A stretch of DNA of 64,000 bases. It comes from Streptomyces spiroverticillatus (GTDB lineage Bacteria > Actinomycetota > Actinomycetes > Streptomycetales > Streptomycetaceae). The DNA lies in NCBI GenBank assembly GCA_014650415.1, contig BMUX01000007.1, positions 435,761-499,760 on the forward strand, read 5' to 3'. The position numbers and the translations under genes were made by a program. Below are positions 60,444 to 64,000 of the stretch, piece by piece. The notes beneath the pieces were generated by a model. It was not told where the DNA came from. It worked only from the letters and a program-made list of their open reading frames with translations, and searched no databases. Numbering within the stretch: position 1 is the stretch's first letter; the number at the start of each line of letters is the position of its first letter.

Positions 60444-61280
60444 GTGCCCACCGGTACCCACCGCAAGCCCCGCCTGCTGCACGTCAGCGACCTCGCCTAC
60501 CCGGCGCGCGGACGCCGCTACTGCGACGAGGACCTCCACCTCTCCGCACGCCTCCGCGAGGACTTCGACGTCGCCCTGTGCCACCCGCTGGACGCCGCCG
60601 CCCTCATGGACGCCTTCGACGCGGTCCTGGTCCGCAACACCGGCCCCGTCCTGCACTACCAGGAGGCGTACGACGCCTTCCGCGCCCGCGCCCTCGCCGA
60701 CGGCGTCCGCGTCTACAACCCCCTCACCGGCCGCGCCGACATGGCGGGCAAGCAGTACCTCCTCGACCTGACCGCCGAGGGCCTGCCCGTCATCCCCACC
60801 GTCGACCGCCTCGACGACCTCGCCGCCCTCCCCGACACCGACCTGTACGCGGTGAAGCCGAAGGCCGGCGCGGACTCCATCGGCCTGCGGTTCGTCCCGC
60901 GCGAGGCCCTGCCGCCCCTCGCCACCGGCGCGAACCTCATCCAGCCGCGCATCGACTTCCGGTACGAGGTCTCGTTCACGTACATCGACGACGCCTTCCA
61001 GTACGCCCTGTACGCCCCCGACCCGGACCGCCGCTGGGAACTCGTCCCGTACGAACCCACCGCTGCCGACCTGGCCTTCGCCGACCGCTTCATCGCCTGG
61101 AACACGCTCTCCCACGGAATCCAGCGCGTCGACGCCTGCCGCACCCAGGACGGCGACCTCCTCCTGGTCGAACTGGAGGACCTCAACCCCTACCTCTCCC
61201 TGGACCGCGTCGACACCCCGGTCCGCGACGCCTTCGTCACCGCACTCACGTCCTCCCTCCGGGACTTCCTCGACGCCTGA
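60444..61280 (+). CDS. ATP-grasp-like protein
   Basis: 278 residues. Segments GKQYLLDLTAEGLPVIPTVDRL, LYAVKPKAGADSIGLRFV (the Lys and Gly-rich loop), LIQPRIDFRYEVSFTYIDD and LLLVELEDLNPYLSLD follow the ATP-grasp order, with acidic and Asn metal ligands at the end, but the family is not a well-known one. It could be a ligase or a carboxylate-amine transferase; no partner gene is adjacent. The GTG start follows CAGGAG. It is divergent from the MerR fusion. Confidence 0.7.
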   Translation: MPTGTHRKPRLLHVSDLAYPARGRRYCDEDLHLSARLREDFDVALCHPLDAAALMDAFDAVLVRNTGPVLHYQEAYDAFRARALADGVRVYNPLTGRADMAGKQYLLDLTAEGLPVIPTVDRLDDLAALPDTDLYAVKPKAGADSIGLRFVPREALPPLATGANLIQPRIDFRYEVSFTYIDDAFQYALYAPDPDRRWELVPYEPTAADLAFADRFIAWNTLSHGIQRVDACRTQDGDLLLVELEDLNPYLSLDRVDTPVRDAFVTALTSSLRDFLDA

Positions 61281-61287
61281 GACACGG

Positions 61288-61867
61288 TCACCGGCAGGGC
61301 TCGGGCCGGCCGGCGGCCGGGAAGAAGTCGAGGACCTCCGTCAGCGAGGAGAGGGCGGGCACGCCCGAATCGACCGGATCCCCGCCGTCCTGGCACAGCG
61401 CGCGCCCCGCGTAGCCGAGCCCGATCGCGGCGGCCACCAGCTCCGGATCGTCGTCGACGAACAGACACTGCGCGGGATCGAGCCCCAGCGCGCCGCCGGC
61501 GTGGTGGTACATGCGCGGGTCCGGCTTGGTGCAGCCCAGCACGGCCGAGATCGCGTACGCCTCGAAGAACCGGCGGATTCCGAGCCCGGCGTGGAGCTCG
61601 GGGAGATCGGGCCAGGCATCCGAGACCACAGCCATCCGCACCCCCCTTCGGCTCAGTTGCTCCAAGGTCTCCTCGACGTCCGGGTACGTCTCCAGGACCG
61701 CCGCCGGGGGAACCTCGCGCCGCAGGTCGGCCAGGAGCCGCGAGCTCGCCTCCACGCCGAGCCGGTGCAGCATGGGCGAGAACGGTCTGCTCGAAGTCCG
61801 CCCGCGGGTTCCAACGGCCACCGATCGGCCGTATCAGCACACCCCCCCCGACACGGCTCCGCCCCAC
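61288..61867 (-). pseudogene. Broken HAD-superfamily hydrolase gene
   Basis: The C-terminal frame (to 61288) has HAD motif II VVSDAWP, motif III TKPDPRMY and motif IV FVDDDPELV, with YPDVEETLEQLSRRGVRM before them. The N-terminal motif I is missing from this frame. In another frame just upstream lies GGVLIRPIGGRWNPRADFEQTVL, which looks like the normal start region (FDxGGVL...). The two parts join near 61780 only with a frameshift and a deletion of the cap region. A run of eight Gs sits at the motif I site. I read it as a pseudogene; a sequencing error explanation would need more than one change. Confidence 0.6.
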
Positions 61868-61908
61868 CGTCTGGCACCGACCCGAACGGGTCGGGCCCCT
61901 GGTGGGGC
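61861..61908 (-). terminator. Terminator of the DUF4360 gene
   Basis: A two-part hairpin: inner CCGACCCG-AA-CGGGTCGG (61877-61894) and outer GCCCCACC/GGTGGGGC (61861-61868 and 61901-61908), 26 bp beyond the stop codon. Confidence 0.75.
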
Positions 61909-61934
61909 GGATGGGGCCGGGGACCGCTGTCGGG

Positions 61935-62594
61935 TCAGCGGACCGGGCACTGCTTCCACGCGAAGTGGTACTTCGTGTTGAAGCTGCCGTCCGTGGAGTC
62001 CATCGCCATGAAGCTGTTGGTCCGCTCGGTGTCGGAGTTCCCGCCGTTCACCAGCAGCTCTGTGTTGATGTTGAAGTTGCGGGTGGTGCCGCAGGGGGCG
62101 TACACGAGGGCCTCGATGCCCGTTCTGTCGCTCACCTGCCAGTCGCCCTTGCGCGGTCCCCAGAACGACTGGCTGCGACGGTCCGTCCCGGCCATCCCCT
62201 GGAAGTAGTAGCTGGCCTTCTGGGTCGCGGACGCGCCCCGCTCCAGGCTCAGGAAGCCGCGGTAGTCGGCCTGGACGACGGCGTACGTGTAGCCCTGGGG
62301 GACGTTCACACGCAGCCCGAGCTGGCAGTTCTTGCGGAAGTCGACCGGCTTGGCGCCCTTGCCGACCTGGGCCAGGTATTCGCTGTACGTCACCGTGAAC
62401 GCGGTGTTGTCGGGCGACACGGCCACGGACGCGCTGCCGGGTCGGCAGCCGGAGCCGTTGACCTGGACGAGGTTGACGGTGACCTGGCCCGACGGGGTGG
62501 GGGTGGCGGACGACGCCCCCGCCGGTGCGGCGGCGGGGAGGAGGGCTGCGGTCGCGAGGGTGGCGGCAGCGCCGATGAACGCCTTGGTGCGCAT
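61935..62594 (-). CDS. Secreted DUF4360 protein
   Basis: 219 residues. Signal peptide (MRTKAFIGAAATLATAALLPAAAPAGASS), then a DUF4360 domain: VNGSGCRPGSASVAVSPDNTAFTVTYSEYLAQVG, DFRKNCQLGLRVNVPQGYTYAVVQADYRG, with four Cys that may form two disulphides (GSGC, KNCQ, APCG, KQCP). Function unknown; found widely in secreted proteins of actinomycetes and fungi. The 509-bp upstream region is AT-richer near 62740-62790 with repeated TGTGCA. Confidence 0.88.
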   Translation of the reverse strand: MRTKAFIGAAATLATAALLPAAAPAGASSATPTPSGQVTVNLVQVNGSGCRPGSASVAVSPDNTAFTVTYSEYLAQVGKGAKPVDFRKNCQLGLRVNVPQGYTYAVVQADYRGFLSLERGASATQKASYYFQGMAGTDRRSQSFWGPRKGDWQVSDRTGIEALVYAPCGTTRNFNINTELLVNGGNSDTERTNSFMAMDSTDGSFNTKYHFAWKQCPVR

Positions 62595-63103
62595 GGGGAT
62601 TTCCTTCCGGTCGCGCGGCGCCCCGCACGAACGGGCTCGACGGGGTCACCGCTGGGCGGTCGTCAGGTGTGCCCGAGGCATGGCGGATTCTGTCCGGAAG
62701 GCTGAGGGTCGCCCACGACCGTTGACCGAATTCGACCACATTGCGATGAAATGTGCACGCTGAGTGTGCATGTGTGCGCATTCCGTGAAGCCCCCCCTGG
62801 CGGGTGGTGTCCGGGGCGGTGTCGGTCAGGCGTTCCGGACGCATGACCGAAGGGGCGCCCAAAGGGGCGCGCGGGCGCATCCAGGGGAGTGAAGTGCTGG
62901 TTCACCCGCCGGTGTGCGCCGGGTTGGCGGGAAAGCGCCTGAGCTGCGCAAACCCGCTACTCCCAGTGGACTTGGACATATGTCCGACGAATTTCGTGGT
63001 GCGAGGGGCGTCCGATTCGCCCCTAAAGTCTTGCCGGTCTTGTCAGTTCGGAGTTCCTGCCCAGCGCTCACGCGCAGGTCCTCCGCCGACCGAGCGAGGT
63101 GTG
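62595..63103. other. 509-bp divergent region before the CqsA-like gene
   Basis: No gene was found. On the DUF4360 side TGTGCA occurs at 62752-62757 and 62765-62770, with a related TGTGCG just after (62773-62778), possible direct-repeat binding sites. Near the CqsA-like gene a hairpin AGGGGCG-N7-CGCCCCT (63004-63024) is followed by TAAAGTC-like sequence, possibly part of a leader. Confidence 0.45.
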
Positions 63104-64000
63104 ATGTCCGGCGAACTGTCCTATCTCCAGGACCGGTTGAAGGCATGGGGGATCCGCCAGGCGAGCTGGGGCGGACCCCTCTACCGGGGGCGCGCGACCC
63201 CCGGCCCCACCGACCTCGCGCTCATGTCCAACGACTACCTGGCCCTCGGCGGCCACCCCGCCGTCCTCGACGCCCAGATCGCCAGCCTCCGCGCCCACGG
63301 CAACGGCGCGCTGATGTCCGGCGCGTTCACCGGCGACACCGACCCGCTGCGCCACCTCGAAACCGACCTCGCCGACTGGCTGGACGCCCCCGCCGTCATG
63401 CTCTGCCAGTCCGGCTGGGCCGCCAACGTCGGCCTCGTCCAGGCCATTTGCCCGCCCGGCCGTCCGGTGTACGTCGACGAGCTCGCCCACGCCTCCCTCT
63501 GGGAGGGCATCGCCGCCGCCAAGGCCGTCGCCCGCCCCTTCCTCCACAACGACACCGAGAACCTGGAACGCCTGATCCGCCAGTACGGGCCCGGGCTCAT
63601 CGCCTTCGACACCCTCTACAGCGTCACCGGCGACTTCTGCCCCCTCCTCGACCTCACCACCCTCGCCGCCCGCACCGGCTGCGAACTCGTCGCCGACGAG
63701 TCCCACACCCTGGGCGTCCTCGGCCACCGGGGCGCGGGCCTGGTCCCCTCACTCGGCCTCACCGGCCGGATCGCGTACCGTACGGCCAGCCTCGCCAAGG
63801 CCTTCGCGGGCCGGGCCGGACTCATCGCCTGCGCGAAGGAGACCGCGAACTACCTCCCGTACCACTCCCTCGGCGCGGTCTTCTCCTCCACGCTCCTGCC
63901 GCACGACGTCGCCGGCCTCGCCGCGGCCCTGCGCGTCATGTCCGACGCCGACGACCGGCGCAAGCGCCTGGACGACAACGCCCGTGTACTGCGCGAGGGC
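63104..64000 (+). CDS. CqsA-like alpha-oxoamine synthase (cut by window end)
   Basis: 299 residues visible, the C-terminus is beyond the window. PLP fold-type I enzyme of the BioF/Kbl/CqsA group. LMSNDYLALGGHP, GALMSGAFTGDTDPLRHLE, CQSGWAANVGLVQAICPPGRPVYVDELAHASLWEG, DTLYSVTGDFCPL, VADESHTLGVLGHRGAGL and TASLAKAFAGRAG (PLP Lys) match Vibrio CqsA more closely than biotin-pathway BioF in these blocks. CqsA joins an acyl-CoA to an amino-acid-derived unit to make an alpha-hydroxyketone autoinducer. GAGG precedes the ATG. A biosynthetic rather than signalling role cannot be excluded. Confidence 0.8.
   Translation, partial: MSGELSYLQDRLKAWGIRQASWGGPLYRGRATPGPTDLALMSNDYLALGGHPAVLDAQIASLRAHGNGALMSGAFTGDTDPLRHLETDLADWLDAPAVMLCQSGWAANVGLVQAICPPGRPVYVDELAHASLWEGIAAAKAVARPFLHNDTENLERLIRQYGPGLIAFDTLYSVTGDFCPLLDLTTLAARTGCELVADESHTLGVLGHRGAGLVPSLGLTGRIAYRTASLAKAFAGRAGLIACAKETANYLPYHSLGAVFSSTLLPHDVAGLAAALRVMSDADDRRKRLDDNARVLREG

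Overview
The window is chromosomal DNA of a Streptomyces or very close relative. The sequence is very GC-rich with G/C in almost every third codon position. It carries a principal sigma factor of the HrdB type, a complete cvnABCD conservon, a conservon-linked cytochrome P450, an MsiK-style carbohydrate ABC transporter without its own ATPase, DUF574, DUF742 and DUF4360 proteins, and frequent GTG starts with 4-base ATGA/GTGA gene overlaps. I see no insertion sequence, prophage, CRISPR array or rRNA. The only stable RNA gene found is one tRNA-Pro.

Layout. 1-4.0 kb (minus): an NAD-kinase-like gene (cut by the window edge) coupled to an SPFH gene behind a promoter covered by two palindromes, then an amino-acid permease and an unknown gene. 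4.3-7.4 kb: an FGGY kinase and a GlpA-like FAD/[2Fe-2S] dehydrogenase. 7.5-10.8 kb: a flavin monooxygenase-like enzyme, an LCP cell-wall ligase and a kinase-fold protein with an altered active site. 11.4-17.3 kb: a class I terpene synthase facing a conservon with a CYP157-like P450. 17.7-25.0 kb (minus): a galactoside uptake and hydrolysis operon. 25.2-31.5 kb: a split glycine decarboxylase (gcvPA-gcvPB), an ATP-NAD kinase family gene carrying an in-frame repeat element, an SDR, a GntR regulator and an MFS remnant. 32.4-37.9 kb: a LacI regulator facing an adenine uptake and deamination operon, with two matching operators between them. 38.2-44.6 kb: secreted proteins (lamin-tail, GH84 glycosidase, RTX-like repeats) and a second P450. 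44.6-49.5 kb: hrdB and lutABC. 49.5-57.8 kb: DUF309, tRNA-Pro, MscS channel, methyltransferase, two acetyltransferases, an ArsR-like/MFS pair, a phosphatase and a C39-like protein. 57.8-64 kb: a serine hydrolase, a MerR-PP2C fusion with its own MerR-type promoter, an ATP-grasp-like protein, a broken HAD gene, a DUF4360 secreted protein and a CqsA-like synthase cut by the window edge.

Working together: the sugar operon imports an oligosaccharide and cleaves it. The LacI-NCS1-adenine deaminase block reads as an adenine salvage unit. lutABC oxidises L-lactate. The conservon is probably a membrane-linked G-protein-like signalling unit whose output P450 sits next to a terpene synthase. The most unusual points are the repeat element lying in frame inside the ATP-NAD kinase gene, the orphan split glycine decarboxylase locus, the MerR-phosphatase fusion, the double operators at the SPFH and adenine promoters, and a CqsA-type autoinducer synthase homologue in an actinomycete.
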